DNA from: Triatoma infestans
Taxonomy: Eukaryota > Arthropoda > Insecta > Hemiptera > Reduviidae
Assembly: GCA_011037195.1 (NCBI GenBank)
Contig: JAAEAF010002794.1
Span: 62,001-126,000, forward strand
Length of the DNA stretch: 64,000 bases
Direction: 5' to 3'
In this document: positions 19,982-31,679 of the stretch, in pieces
Position numbering within the stretch: position 1 is the stretch's first letter
How the letters are laid out: each line of letters opens with the position of its first letter
Position numbers and translations under genes: made by a program
The notes under the pieces: model-generated
The model's input: only the letters and a program-made list of their open reading frames with translations
Told to the model about the DNA's origin: nothing
Database searches by the model: none

Positions 19982-20745
19982 AGTCTGTGTGGTTGACAGA
20001 ATATTTCAAAAACGAAAGGTCGCAGAAAGCTCAAACTTGGTATTCCGTTTAGGTCCTGCCACCACATCAAGCACGCAGATTTCGGGCGAATTCCATTCAC
20101 CCGGAAGTGCGACTTTACAGAATGGTTTTTTCAGTTTTTCATGATTTTCTTGGAAAAAGACACGGACGATTTCCTTCAAGCTTTGTATTAAGAAAAACAA
20201 ACCTGAATGCCAATTAATGTTATTTCAAACATTTTCCCAGGAGAATTGATTTTTAAGGGGTTGTGGGGAAATAGTAACTTTAAAGTCCCCTCTAAGTACC
20301 ACTTCAGTACAATGTATGGTTCTACCAATTATCTAATAATAATATACATTAGAAGAATTGCTAGACTTCCAAATTTAAAGAAAATTAGTTAACCGGAAGT
20401 GTTTTTTTCAGAATAAAATTTTGAGTATTTTGGAGTTTTCTCGAAAACGGTTACAGTGATTTTCTTTAAACTTGGGAGTGCTGGCTGTACCACTTTTTTT
20501 TTTAAACATATTTCTGATAAATTTGACTTTAGTGGGGTATTGGGGTCTGTCAGTTAGTTTAAATTAAATTTGCACAAGTTTTTTTGTTTTAGACAGAAAG
20601 TGCTCCACATATGGCTGCCTCTCAGGCATACAATTAAAATTGCGTATGGCCAGCCCAACAATGAACTTTGTAACGTTGCAACTTTAAAGAAAATTTCTTG
20701 ATTAAATTGTATTAATTAGAGCAAGAGAAAGTCGTGTGTGTTTGC
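19982..20745 (+). repeat. H-repeat, second part
   Basis: It continues the copy broken at 18544: CTCAAACTTGGTATTCCGTT, CACCCGGAAGTGCGACTTTA, a second module TAACCGGAAGTG...CTCGAAAACGG, and the end block GCAAGAGAAAGTCGTGTGTG at about 20721. Confidence 0.85.
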
Positions 20746-20879
20746 ATGGCATTTTTGTCTCCTTTCTCTGAGTGCTCTATAACAAGTATATTGCTACTGA
20801 GTCAAATTTGAAAAATTTGTACTTTTTATTAAAAATATATCTTTCGACCTTTTCTAAATATGAAAAAGTTTATAACGGT

Positions 20880-20911
<32 letters not shown>

Positions 20912-21075
20912 TGTGTGTGTGTGTGTGTGTGTATTAGGTAGGTGTTGAACAAAAATATATTAGGAAAATCGGAGGAAAACACATTTAGATATCGATGACC
21001 AATTCGATACGAACACTTCCTTCAAAATTTGTCAACCTGAATTTGTCAACGGCAGTGAATGTTTTTTTTAAAAAT
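20746..21075 (+). repeat. H-repeat start, in tandem with the previous copy
   Basis: Directly after the preceding end block a new copy begins (CTCCTTTCTCTGAGTGCTC, GAGTCAAATTTGAAAAATTT). It includes (GAT)n/(GT)n at 20880-20932 and stops inside the CTGAATGTTTTTTT stretch, where a LINE is inserted. It is resumed at 22983. Confidence 0.7.
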
Positions 21076-22785
21076 ACAAGTAGGAGTAGGGTTATACAAG
21101 CTTCCCTTGGCGGGCGCACCATGATAGTACAAGCGGGGAGAGGGCGCCCTCAAGGGGGTTGTATCTCACCAAAGTTGTGGTACGTCGTCATGGATGACCT
21201 TTTGGTTAGGATGAATTCATCGGGATTTTATGTGCAAGCATATGCCGATGATGGTGTTATTTTATTGTAAGGGCGCTGTCTGTCCACTATTTCGGACTTA
21301 ATGCACAGCGCCCTTAACATGGTATACTGTTGGGCACAGGATAAAGGTCTTTTTGTTAAGCCTAATAAGACCCAGGCAATTCTATTTACTCATAGAAGGA
21401 AGATAGTGGGTTTTACACCTCCCAGGTTGTTAGGCACTTCCAAACAGGTTAGTAAATCAGTGAAGTTCCTTGGAGTAGTTCTCGACAGTAAATTGAACTG
21501 GTAGGAACATGTTAAGACACAGCATCAAAAGGCAGTGATTTCCTTTTGGCAATGTCGAAGAGTTGTAGGTAAGAACTGGGGGGACACTCCCAAGATGATG
21601 TTCTGAATTTATTGCATGGTCATTAAAGCTAGGTTGGTATATGCGGCTTTGGTGTGGTGGCGTCGCATTGAAACACGATCCGCTAGACAGCTGCTGGAAG
21701 ATATCCAACGTTTGGCTTGTCTGGCGGTGACTGGTGCGTTTCGGACTACACCGACCGCATCTATGGAGACTTTGTTAGGGATTCCACCTCTCTTTGTGGA
21801 GGTGAAAAACCAGGCAATGAAAGCCTGTTATAGAATTAAACAGGCAGGTTTTTGGCAGGGTAAGCGATATGGTCATTCTACCATTTATCGTGAGATGCTT
21901 TTAAGGATTCCCATTACAGGTTTCCCTTCTGATAGGAATTTGAAGACTTTTGTCTTTGGTCATTCCTACAGGGTTAGGTTGCCTTCTAGGGAAGATTGGT
22001 TAACCCTGGGTCCGTCTGGGGTGATTCCTGAGAATTATCTCCGATGCTACACGGACGGTTCCAGGATGGATGGTAGGTCTGGGGCTGCCGTCTATTTTGA
22101 GACGGGAGATCATTTGGTAGCGCCTCTTGGTGAGTGGGCCACCGTTTTCCAGGCTGAGGTTTATGCAATTCTTTGCTGTATTTTGGATGAGAGGGTGCGT
22201 AACACTAATTTAAAAGGTGTTTGTATCTGCTCGGACAGCCAGGCTGCGTTGAAGGCGCTTAATTCATGTGTCTTCACTTCCAGATTGGTGTTGGAATGTT
22301 CTAAAAGACTGGAAGATCTTTCTTCATTGAAGGATGTGCTTCTGGTCTGGGTTCCAGGTCATATGGGAATCTTTGGGAATGAGGAGGTGGATAGGTTTGC
22401 CAAATTAGGCGCCTCTCTCCCTTTCATTGGTCCCGAGCCTGCTGTTGGTGTGCCTTCTGGCACATGTTTGTCAGGCTTCCAGACGTGGATGACCTACAGC
22501 AATCATTATTAAGTTGGCAGTCTAAGATGCTCATTGGGGGTCCGGACGGAGCTTTGAGTAGCGGGATCCGATGTCTTTCACGGACCTCTCTCAGGCATCT
22601 GGTTGGCTTCCTCACTGGGCAATGTGGCTTAAGGAGACATCTCTATACAATGGGACTCATGTCTGACCCCTTTTGTAGAGTTTGTGAGACGGAGGAGGAA
22701 ACACCCATGCATCTGATAACGAATTGTTTGGGCTGTGAGGAGATTAGGTTTATAAATAGGATATCGGCAGGAATAGGATATCGGT
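21076..22785 (+). pseudogene. LINE ORF2: partial RT, RNase H, zinc knuckle
   Basis: RT motif B is GRPQGGCISPKLW and motif C is QAYADDGVILL; motifs before B are lost. The thumb has VKFLGVVLDSKLNW. The RNase H part has CYTDGSRMDGRSG, FQAEVYAILCC, CSDSQAALKAL and WVPGHMGIFGNEEVDRFAK, so all four acidic residues are kept. The zinc knuckle is FCRVCETEEETPMHLITNC. In one frame there are stops at 21268-21270, 21502-21504 and just after MMF at about 21606, probably decayed R, K and W codons. A frameshift at about 22464-22512 moves the C-terminus to another frame, which ends at 22785. It is non-functional but only moderately old. Confidence 0.85.
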
Positions 22786-22982
22786 AGAGGATCTTAAGCT
22801 ATGTCCTTTTAAGATTTTGGTCCGATTTGTTCGGTCTGTGGTGAAACTTAGATGGTTAAAACCTGGGCCTGGTTTTTTGTATTAGTCCCAGTGGTTGTAA
22901 TTCTTTAGGGGTAGCTATATGGGCCCGGGGAGGCTTTGGATAGCGTAGGGTTTTGCCCTCCCCTTCTTTGAATAATAATAAT
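21076..22982 (+). mobile_element. I-like non-LTR retrotransposon with RNase H, 5'-truncated
   Basis: It begins just before RT motif B, inside an H-repeat, and ends CTTTGAATAATAATAAT, a TAA-repeat tail of the kind seen in I-type elements. RT, RNase H and a C-terminal zinc knuckle are in the right order. LOA-type elements share this layout, so the clade is a best guess. Confidence 0.8.
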
Positions 22983-23165
22983 GGGGTTTTGGAGGATATG
23001 TTGAATTCGGCTATCTCTAACCTTCTCCTATAACCTTACTACAAAATATTGATGGCACTGAATATTTAGCAAACAATCCGTCTTTTAATAATATTTTTTG
23101 TCTATCAGAACTGTGTGAACTGGAGCAAGAGAAAAGCGTGTGAGTGTTTCAACCAGATTATTTGT
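22983..23165 (+). repeat. H-repeat, final part after the LINE
   Basis: GGGGTTTTGGAGG, ACTGTGTGAACTGGAGCAAG and AGAAAAGCGTGTGAGTGTTT, then CAACCAGATTATTTG: the usual H-repeat end. Confidence 0.7.
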
Positions 23166-25624
23166 TGTTCATAATTTTACATAAATTCGTATGTTTGATA
23201 TGTAATAATAATGATAACCGTTAAAAAATAAATAGTTGAAATAAAATAGTTGAAAGGAACGAATGTAAATGGCCTTAGAGTTGAGTGCCTTCCAAATGTG
23301 TACAAGAGACAGGCCAGGCCCAAAGATAGATAGATGGAGCGAACAAGTAAAAATAATAAAAATAAAAAACTTGAAAAGCAATAAAAATAAAAAGAGAGAG
23401 CGAGCGAGCAGACGGTAAGGGGGGGGAATAGTGATGATGCACTAACACAACTTGTATGTGGGAGGGGGTAGAGGAGTCTCCATCTATCTCGGTCTAACTG
23501 AATACCCGTCCAGATAGCTCTATCTCTCTCTAATATATACAGTGTGCACAGTGACGTAACAAGGCGTGGGCAGGTCCCCTCTTCTCCGCTCGTCCCCTTT
23601 CTTCAAACTACACCTCAACAGCTTGTAGTAGATCACTCGTCCGAACTCGTCCCATAGTCGCTTAGCCGTTTGCTTTCAGTATTAAATCTTTCTCTACTGT
23701 TTGTGCCCTGTACACACACATGCACACACTTAAGAGGACAGACAGAAACACTGAGACATAAAAAAAGGAGGCCGGTAACCTTCACGGTCTGACAGAGCCA
23801 TAGACGATAGGTAACACACAGAAGAAGACTGTACTATAGGAAAGATCCACACAGTCCAAGGTCATTCCTATCTCCCTTTTTAGCAGTGTTTGCATGCGCA
23901 CGCGTAAGTGTGTGCAATTCGCGCGCGGTTACTGGAATGGTTGGAGAACTGGTACTGCATGCAGTACTGCCAACTTCATTCTAAACTAAAAGCCTTTGCG
24001 TCTATATTAATTATGTTTGTAAATTCTCCGCTCCTGCACATACCTATTCCACCTCTTTCAGTCTCGTTGTAACTCTCTCCCTTTGGAGTCAGTAGGTTCT
24101 ATTCTTCCTCTTCAATCTATAATCACTTATAAACCTTCATGGGTACTACTTCATAGGAGAAACAGTCAATAATCAAGACGACTAGTTGAGGATCGTCGAC
24201 CATAGTTTGCAAAAATTCTGGTGTGAAGTCATAGTGGGTGAAAATTTGACACCATTACTTGCTCTAACAGTAATTAGGGAATTACATATCGGTTTGAAAT
24301 TCTATTTGTTATTAAGTAAAAAACAAACAAATCTAAGATAAAAGTTAAATTTAAGCAGCAACGCTTGTGACGGAAAAACAACATTCTATAAGGCTGATTA
24401 TTAAAACAGTTGTACCGTTTTTTGTTCTTGTTTCTGCAGAGATCACATTGTGGACATATATATACATATAAACGAGTATATACATATTAAGTATATATAT
24501 AATGTATATGATAGTGAATGAATATATATATATATATATATTGATGATGTGTTCATTAGGATGCCGACGATTGAGTCACCAAAGTCAGGGTCAGCAGTGT
24601 TGCCAATATCACAGCTGTACTAAATTGTATTTTTAACAGCGATAATTATTTTTTTAATTATCAATTTTTGTTGTATTACCACTGTCCATATGTTTTTAAA
24701 ATATTTTAGTTTTGTGAATTATTTCTGTTAAATATTATGAGAAGAAAATCTATTTCATTTAGGTTAATTAGGTTGCTACATACATATTAAACAAAGAAAA
24801 CAAAGTATGATGCAATCACTGTACTTAGGAAGTGACATCATAATGGACTGTTCAAGGAAAGACCGGCAAGTGTATGCATAAGATTGCAATAATTCTTGTA
24901 CAAGAAAAAAGTAATTCTACTGCATTTTATAATTAAATACGTAGTTAAAAGATACAATGAACGCAAACCTCAATGCCTACAGTAAAGTACAACAATTATT
25001 TAAAACGCGGTCTAGTGGCCGACCACTACACCATACAGGTGGGGGTAGTGACGCATGCGCAAATATAACACAACAAATGCCAAATACAGGCAGATAGGAT
25101 TAATATTGCTGGAATTATCTTTACAAGAAAAGCAAAGGAAAATTAATGCGGTAAGGTAAATGCTACAAATTTATAATAATTTAATTGTTTTGAAACGTTC
25201 AGTTGTAAAATGACAGCAAACCTAAAAGAGGACTTATCAAATTCAGAACGCTTCGTTGTCTCACTAAAAGTATATCCAGATGAGAGATTTTGTCCGATAA
25301 CTCCCTGGTGCCCCCTAGTGATACCAAGCGGCATATTCAATCTGGATCTTCCGGTGTTTTTTCGTTTTTCAATTTGCTATTCACACACACACACACAGAG
25401 AGGCAGAGAATTGCCTTTGCATACGATCTTCTTATTATGATAGGCGGTAGAGATGTTTATAATCTATTATCGAATGTAAATCTTGCCTTGTTCAATATTT
25501 TCCTTGAAAAGTTTATGATCATTTCTGATCTTCGAAGGCAAATATTTTACAACAATCAGTTGGCAGCACTGATTTATTAAGCATAAGCTGAAGTTTACAG
25601 CTGTGGAGTGGTTAAATACCGTTA
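23166..25624. other. No gene recognised
   Basis: Mixed unique sequence. It holds a GA/GC-rich patch at 23390-23480, a CA-rich patch near 23710-23790 and a TA microsatellite at about 24455-24541. There is also a small palindrome, TAGTGGCCGACCACTA, at about 25013. None of the short open frames shows a recognisable domain. The 23.4-24.2 kb part is less AT-rich than its surroundings and could hold regulatory or untranslated sequence, but nothing supports that directly. Confidence 0.5.
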
Positions 25625-26289
25625 AAAAACTTATGTGAAACACTCACACAACTTTCTCTCACTGCTGTTTACGAAATTGTAATTGACACATTTTTTTAAA
25701 CTTTTACTTTTTTAATACTTTTCTGTTAAAACGCACTTCCGGACAGTCGATTTTCTTCACTCTGGGATTTCGAGAACATATTTAATTATGATTAATGTTA
25801 TTTAAAAGATAAATTGTGCAATAAATAAAGCACTTTAGAGGAACCATGACTTCTCCCCTCCCCCAAAAGTCCCCTAAAATAATTTTTCAGGAGAAATGTT
25901 TCAAATAAAAATTGTAGCTCATTATATGTTGTGTAATTGATGTGAGAAGTTTAAAAAAAATCCTTGTAGCCGTTTTCGAGAAAATCACAAAAACTGAAGA
26001 AAAACATTCTCAGTAAAGTCGCATTATGGTGAATATGAGTGATTTTGCCCGAAATCTTATTATCTGATGTGTTGGTAGTGAGTGCCGAACTGGAATACCA
26101 AGTTTCAGATTCCTGCTACTTTTCGTTTTTGATATTTTCTGTTCACACACAGATAAAACACACACAAACCCAGATCATTCGCTAAAAACATTGTTTTTTT
26201 TTTTATTCAGAGGACCCGAAAACGTGTATTTTCTGAGAAAACTCAATTTCGAAAATCTGGCTCGATCCAATACTTCCTCTTACTAGGAG
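25625..26289 (-). repeat. H-repeat copy (interrupted in its hairpin by a MITE)
   Basis: It begins with the end block GTGAAACACTCACACAAC and TTTCTCTCACTGC. Then come CACTTCCGGACAGTCGATTT, AAAGCACTTTAGAGGAACC, CAGGAGAAATGTTTCAAATA, CCGTTTTCGAGAAAATC, CACACACAG and GAGAAAACTCAATTTCGAAA. The hairpin arm TTCCTCTTACTAGGAG ends it at 26289. It is one of the clearest full-length minus copies and lacks a long (AC)n. Confidence 0.85.
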
Positions 26290-26529
26290 CAGCGCCCGCT
26301 CTGGCGATTATGTCGCCCCAGACAAAAAGACAAATTGCCGCCCGTTAAGAATATATATATATATTTAGCTTGTAGACATATACAATATAAATATGCTGCA
26401 AATTTTTAGCGAACGAAAAAATCGATATGTGAAATCTTCTATTAATTGAGTCAATATTTTTCTCACAGTTCCAGCCAAAATGGCGTCCCGGATAAATGTC
26501 CGGGTTGCCCGCCCCTAGAGCGGGCGCTG
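26290..26529. mobile_element. 240 bp hAT-like MITE
   Basis: The terminal inverted repeats are perfect for 13 bp (CAGCGCCCGCTCT ... AGAGCGGGCGCTG) and start with CAG, as in hAT elements. Flanking CTAGGAG occurs at 26283-26289 and 26530-26536 (7 bp; hAT elements usually give 8). The interior is non-coding. It sits exactly in the loop of the H-repeat terminal hairpin, whose other arm (AGTAAGAG) continues on the far side. Confidence 0.8.
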
Positions 26530-26660
26530 CTAGGAGTAAGAGATAGTAGAAAATCGAAAGTAATCTGTAACTTATAGAGACAATATACCAACTTGAATAT
26601 TACAAAGAACTAACGCTTCCTTAAAAATGCAATACTTTCTCTTACAGCCGTAAGAGAAGT
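26530..26660 (-). repeat. H-repeat hairpin remainder and second hairpin
   Basis: CTAGGAGTAAGAGATAG completes the interrupted hairpin. A second one, ACTTTCTCTTACAGCCGTAA, lies at 26635-26654, suggesting two H-repeat ends side by side. Confidence 0.6.
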
Positions 26661-27230
26661 AAAAGAATTATAAGTAAAACATTATTAGGTGATTTACGGA
26701 GAAATTGGCGGCAAAGAATAGAATGGAAGAAACCTGGTGCAAAGTTATGTGAGGCGTCTGCATGAGCTCGTCCGTATATTTGTAAGAGTGCGTGCGTCGG
26801 TGAGTCGATAATGGAGGGGCAACAGTGGGAGAAACGATACATTTACTACTACAACCTTGAAATAAATTTAACCAAATTTATTCTTTATTGGATTAAATTG
26901 GCCGTGCCTCAACCCCTCGTGCTGCCCATTCTCTCTAAACTGTCACACACACAATGCCTCCTATATCTACCAATAGAAAGATTTACAGCTGCTGGGTGTA
27001 CACGGGCGATAACAATTGTACTGTACAAGTGTAATCTACAAAAAAAATATCCTGGGAGCCCCCTCGGTCATTTTTTTAATCTATTCCTCTGGTGTCATCA
27101 CGCGCACACTTCCAGTGTTGCCTCCCTAATCATGGTAGACTGGCCCAAGACAGGGCGGAGCGGGCAGTTGTGATTGAAGAGGCCAAGACGTACAAGGATT
27201 GTAGAGCCAGAAAAGAAGAAGACAAACAGG
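26661..27230 (+). other. Possible host exon(s); strongest part 27139-27229
   Basis: 27139-27229 reads without stop as LAQDRAERAVVIEEAKTYKD followed by CRARKEEDKQ. It is bounded by an AG (27137-27138, or alternatively CTTCCAG ending at about 27116) and by CAG|GTAGTT at 27227-27235. The charged, helix-like composition is exon-like, and the sequence is not in any repeat. A different frame is open for 120 codons from ATG 26811, but its composition is less convincing. A GTGAGT donor-like site lies at about 26800. I recognise no family. Confidence 0.25.
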
Positions 27231-28129
27231 TAGTTTCTGACAAAAATAAAATGAGGCGCCAAAGTATTTAAATGAACGACAGCATTTGTAATTCCCGCGA
27301 TATTGCAGGTGCATTCATACTTTGCATTACACTTGTTAGGTTATATTTATCACGTATTTTACTTAGTTTTGTTGTGCATTTTTATAACATATGTTTGTTA
27401 CGATAATACTGTTATTAGCATATACATGCAATACACCAAATAGTTATATAGTATAATCATGACAAACTTGGTTGATAAGTAGTTCAAAATTGAATTTATT
27501 TGTCTTCAATTCTGGTCTATGGGTCAATTCTTATTTGGGTAATATATAAATTTAATTAAAATATAAATTATTTTAATAACATATGCATAATTATACGTCA
27601 TGTTATTCTATTTATATTAACAATATAGTACTTTAATAAATTTTACAATCTTTGCCAATGAATTGTGTATACCTAATTATTGAAAGAATTATCATTTCTG
27701 TTGAATAAAACGACTTTTAGACTTTAATTTGCTTCATTTTTTTGACACAATTTTTTAGAGTATTTTTTTTTTTTTTGCCGATTGAGTGAGGTCGAAGAGA
27801 AGGAGCGAGTGACGCAATAAAGGCCAGCCATCTGATCGCTATATCATTTATTTTTGTAATTATGCGAAAACTTGATAGAAAATGCAGCTAAACCTAAGAA
27901 TTACATTGTTAATTATAAATTAAAAGTAGATTTTTGTGTGCAGACAACTTTATTTGCTGCAGTATCAGTTGTGTTCGTTAGAAACCCTTAATTTGTCGTG
28001 CTTTGTTGTTGATTGCGACACTTTTGTTGTGCTGAATATGCCGTGAGAGTTTAATGTTCCCAATTAAATCGATGAACTATTTATCATAGCATATACGGTA
28101 TTTATTGATATTCTCAAATTCTTTCCCTT
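27231..28129. other. No gene recognised
   Basis: AT-rich unique-looking sequence without repeats or domains that I can name. Confidence 0.6.
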
Positions 28130-28985
28130 TTTTACTTTGTCTTACTCCTAGTGAGAGGAAGTATGTATTTTCGATATCGAGTTTCCACCGGAAATACACG
28201 TTTTGGACCCATAAGTCCAAAAAAAATGGTTTTTAGAAAATGGTGTGTTATGTGAACTGCATTGCTCAAAAACGTAAAAATCGCAGAAAGTTCAAACCTG
28301 ATATTTCGTTTAGGTATCACCATGGGATCCGACAGTCAGTCATCTGACAAAATTCCTCAACCACTTGACTGAATGTTTTTTTCACTGTTTTGCGATTTTC
28401 TCGAAAATGGCCAACGATTTTCTTCAAACGTTTCATATCAATTACTTATATTAAGAGCTACAACTTATGTTTGAAACAGTTCTTCTGGTAAAATTCATTT
28501 AAGCGCTTTTGGGGGTGGGGCTATGTTTTCTTATAACACGCTATTTCTGTTTATTATAAAATTCTATCATCCACATAATATTAATTAAAATTAAATATGT
28601 TGCCAAAATTCCAAGTTTGAAGAAAATCGATTCACCGGAAGTAGGGTTTTACTGAATAGTTTGTTCAGTTTTCTGCGATTTCTCCATAAAAACACCGACG
28701 GATTTCTTTAAATTTAATATACTAACTATGAATACGGGGACCTAAGTTTTGTTGGAAACTCTATTCGGGAAAGTGATGTAAGGAAGTTTAGGGGAAGTTG
28801 TGACAAGCCATTTTTATTAAATTTAAATTCTCCTCTCCCACTGATATAAAATATGAAGATAAATAAACATTTAGTAAGAGAATTATAGGTTTGGAGAAAA
28901 TTTGTCAGTTATAATTCTGTGTGTAAAGTGCAGTATGAGAAAGTGGTGTAGTGTTTCACACCAGATTTTGTTAACGTCTAATTAT
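28130..28985 (+). repeat. H-repeat copy, full length
   Basis: It has the hairpin CTTACTCCTAGTGAGAG, GAGTTTCCACCGGAAATACA, CAGAAAGTTCAAACCTGATA, CTCGAAAATGGCCAACGATT and GGGGGTGGGGCTATGTTTTC. The second module is TTCACCGGAAGTAGGGTTTT. The end is GAGAAAGTGGTGTAGTGTTT and CACACCAGATTTTG. It is the best plus-strand reference copy and lacks the long (GT)n. Confidence 0.85.
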
Positions 28986-29599
28986 AGTTTAGCCAAGCGA
29001 TAACCACCTACCGCTCAGTAGATAACTTATTCATATGAATTTTCGCAAATAACCCGGCCAGCATGGAGAGGAGTGCTGTTAGGCTTATCTAGAAATGGTG
29101 CAATTTACTGAGAAATGGGATAGACACTAATACTGACATCAAAGTGTACATTATCGATTAATCACTATGTAGGTTGATCGATCACAAACACCCAAATTAT
29201 AGCCATCTATATTACTAGTATTTCACTGTTTTTTACATTTCTAACAATTGGAGAGCGGGTTTTGGATCGACCTTATCTTTCGAAGAAAATATTTCTTTAA
29301 AATTTCCATCGTCAGCATTTTTAGAGTTAGAAATTAATTTAGAGGGTCAACAAGCTTTTTCTGGCTCCTCTGCTTAAGATTATGACCTGTCCGTTTCCAA
29401 TCTTTGGAAATTTAGATAAATCTAAACATTCGCTCGACATTCCTTTACTGCGATTCTGACCATTCAAATTGCAACATTTTATTCTAAATTGTAATTTTCA
29501 CTAAGTTCAATTAAAATTGTAGCTGATAGGATTTAGACATTAGACTCAAATGTCAGTTTCAGGTGAGCTCACCTCTCTGTGGTTTTCCGTTTCTGACTA

Positions 29600-29642
<43 letters not shown>

Positions 29643-29753
29643 TACGTTTTTTCTAAATACCTTTTTGTCGTTCCCGAATAATTATCATTTCTAATGATAA
29701 CTCAAATTTGAAAATCTGACCGGAACTATCAATAATTACAATACTCTCCTCTT
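28986..29753 (-). repeat. H-repeat hairpin end with (AC)n (about 29590-29753) after unassigned sequence
   Basis: (AC)n at about 29601-29638 is followed by ATAACTCAAATTTGAAAATC and the truncated hairpin arm ACAATACTCTCCTCTT (29738-29753), which also serves as the LINE target duplication. 28986-29590 shows no recognisable feature. Confidence 0.55.
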
Positions 29754-31396
29754 GATATGCTTTATTAATGTGGTATCTAAATTATTCACGGGAATTTTAT
29801 TGAACCGTCTATGGAATTGGGTAAATTTAAACAACATTCTTAATGAGTATCAGGCTGGATTCCGCCCCGGGTATTCGACAGCTGACCATATCTTTACATT
29901 ATTTAGTATTGTTAAGGTTATCCTGTCGAAAAAGCGTCAAAAATTGTATGCCTTTTTTATAGACTTCAAAGCAGCATTCGATTGCATTGATAGGAAGGCA
30001 TTATTCTTCAAATTATTTAACCTGGGCTTATCTCGCAAATTCATTACAGTACTTAAAAGTTTATATACTAATACAAGAGTTACCGTGTTCCATAAAGAAG
30101 GATTGACCGATTTCTTTGATACTTCTGTTGGTTTAAGAGAGAGGTGTTTGTTAAGTCCTCTTTTATTCGCATTATTCCTAAACGACTTACATGATAATAT
30201 TGGAGAAGGAATAGAGATCGGGGGTGTCAATATAAGATGTCTCTTGTATGCGGATGACGTGGTCATTTTGGCACTCTCCCCAGTAAAGCTGCAGAGAATG
30301 ATTAATAATTTGGAAAATTATTGCCAGGCATGGAACTTGAGCATAAATCTTGCCGTCAAATCGAAAATTATAGTTTTTCGAAATGGAGGTAGAACGTCTA
30401 AGTATGAGAGGTGGAGGCTAGGAGGTGAACTTGTTGAAGTGGTGAAGGAGTACAAATATTTGGGGGTAAATGTTACCCCCGGACTATCTCTCGGCCGCCA
30501 CTTCTCGGAGAGGGTGAGTCAGGCGAAGTTTGGTTTGAATGCAGCTTGGCACGGTTTTATGATGAAAAAGGAGATTCCTTATTCAACCAAATTGGAGGTG
30601 TATAAATCGGTGTCTCGGGCGATAATAAGTTATGGCAGCCAAGCTTGGGGTTTCGAGCCGTACGATCAGCTTGAGAAATTAAAACGGCTGTTTATCAAAA
30701 AAGTATTTTTATTGCCGAAATATACCCCCAACTATATTCTGGCATACGAAACGGGTATTAATTCAATCTATTTATTCCCATATGCTAAAAGTCCACTTTG
30801 ATTATGTAACAAAGGTTTTGGAATTGCCTGCTTGTCGTTTGCCTCACATTTTGGCCAGAGAAGTTATTTCTAAAAAAGTTTATTGGTACAGAAGGTGGTT
30901 GGAGCTGGGGCAAAGTTATGGCATCCAAATAGATGTTGCTAATGTTACTGAGCTACGGAAAGAATTAAGAACCGTTAGACAGTTTGTAGAAGAGTCAGAG
31001 CAACAATATAATTTTAAAAGATGTTTAGAGTCGAGATTCAGTGTATATTCAGAACTCTGCGCTCTCAGTATGTATACACCATATATAAACAATGAGTTTG
31101 ACGGACGACCTATGAGTTTAATATTTAAGTGCAGGACGGAACTGTTAAATTTGAATTGCAAACCGTGGAAGCAGGAGGGTGCTGGTATATGTCCTCTGTG
31201 CAGTTTTGAACAAAAAGAGGATACCTTGCACTTTATTGGTATATGTCAGGGATTGAAAGAATTAAGGGTACGCTGGTTCGGCAAGGAATCATGTACCAAG
31301 GATGAAGTGCTTGACTTACTGAGAGGAGTAAACTGGTTCCAGTTAGTAAAGTTTGTGCAACATACCTTAGTTTATCGCAAACAATTATTATTATAA
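29754..31396 (+). pseudogene. LINE reverse transcriptase ORF2, C-terminal two thirds
   Basis: Motif 1 is NEYQAGFRPGYSTADHIF. Motif A is YAFFIDFKAAFDCIDRKA. Motif B is SVGLRERCLLSPLLF and motif C is RCLLYADDVVILA. The thumb is EYKYLGVNVTP. The C-terminal CPLCSFEQKEDTLHFIGIC gives a C..C...H...C knuckle. The catalytic Asp residues are intact, but the conserved Gln-Gly of motif B (normally R-Q-G) reads Glu-Arg, which should cripple dNTP handling. A frameshift at about 30775-30800 moves the last 200 residues into another frame. The TTG at 29752 is a chance start: the real N-terminus and endonuclease are missing. Confidence 0.9.
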
Positions 31397-31664
31397 AGAT
31401 TTATTTTTTAGTTATTTTAATTTTTCTTTTATTTCATTTTATTTTTATTATAATACAGTTAATATGTTAACGTGTATCGATTGTTCCGCTTATGTATCAT
31501 TACAATTTGTTTTTATGTATTTTTTTTTATTGTATTCTTCATAAAGTAATTGATAACGCAGACCTCGACAGACGGATATATTCCATGTCTATGAGTTGTA
31601 ATTATTTGTTTTATAGAAGTGTCATGTAATTTATTTTCAATTAATAAACTCATTTCATTCATTC
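29754..31664 (+). mobile_element. CR1/L2/jockey-type non-LTR retrotransposon, 5'-truncated, with target duplication
   Basis: Target duplications are ACAATACTCTCCTCTT (29738-29753) and ACAATACTCCCTCTT (31665-31679), differing by one base. The 3' end has AATAAA at 31643-31648 and a CATT-type tail (TCATTTCATTCATTC). The element encodes RT and a C-terminal zinc knuckle but no RNase H. It starts inside the RT. The superfamily choice rests on the absence of RNase H and on the tail type. Confidence 0.85.
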
Positions 31665-31679
31665 ACAATACTCCCTCTT

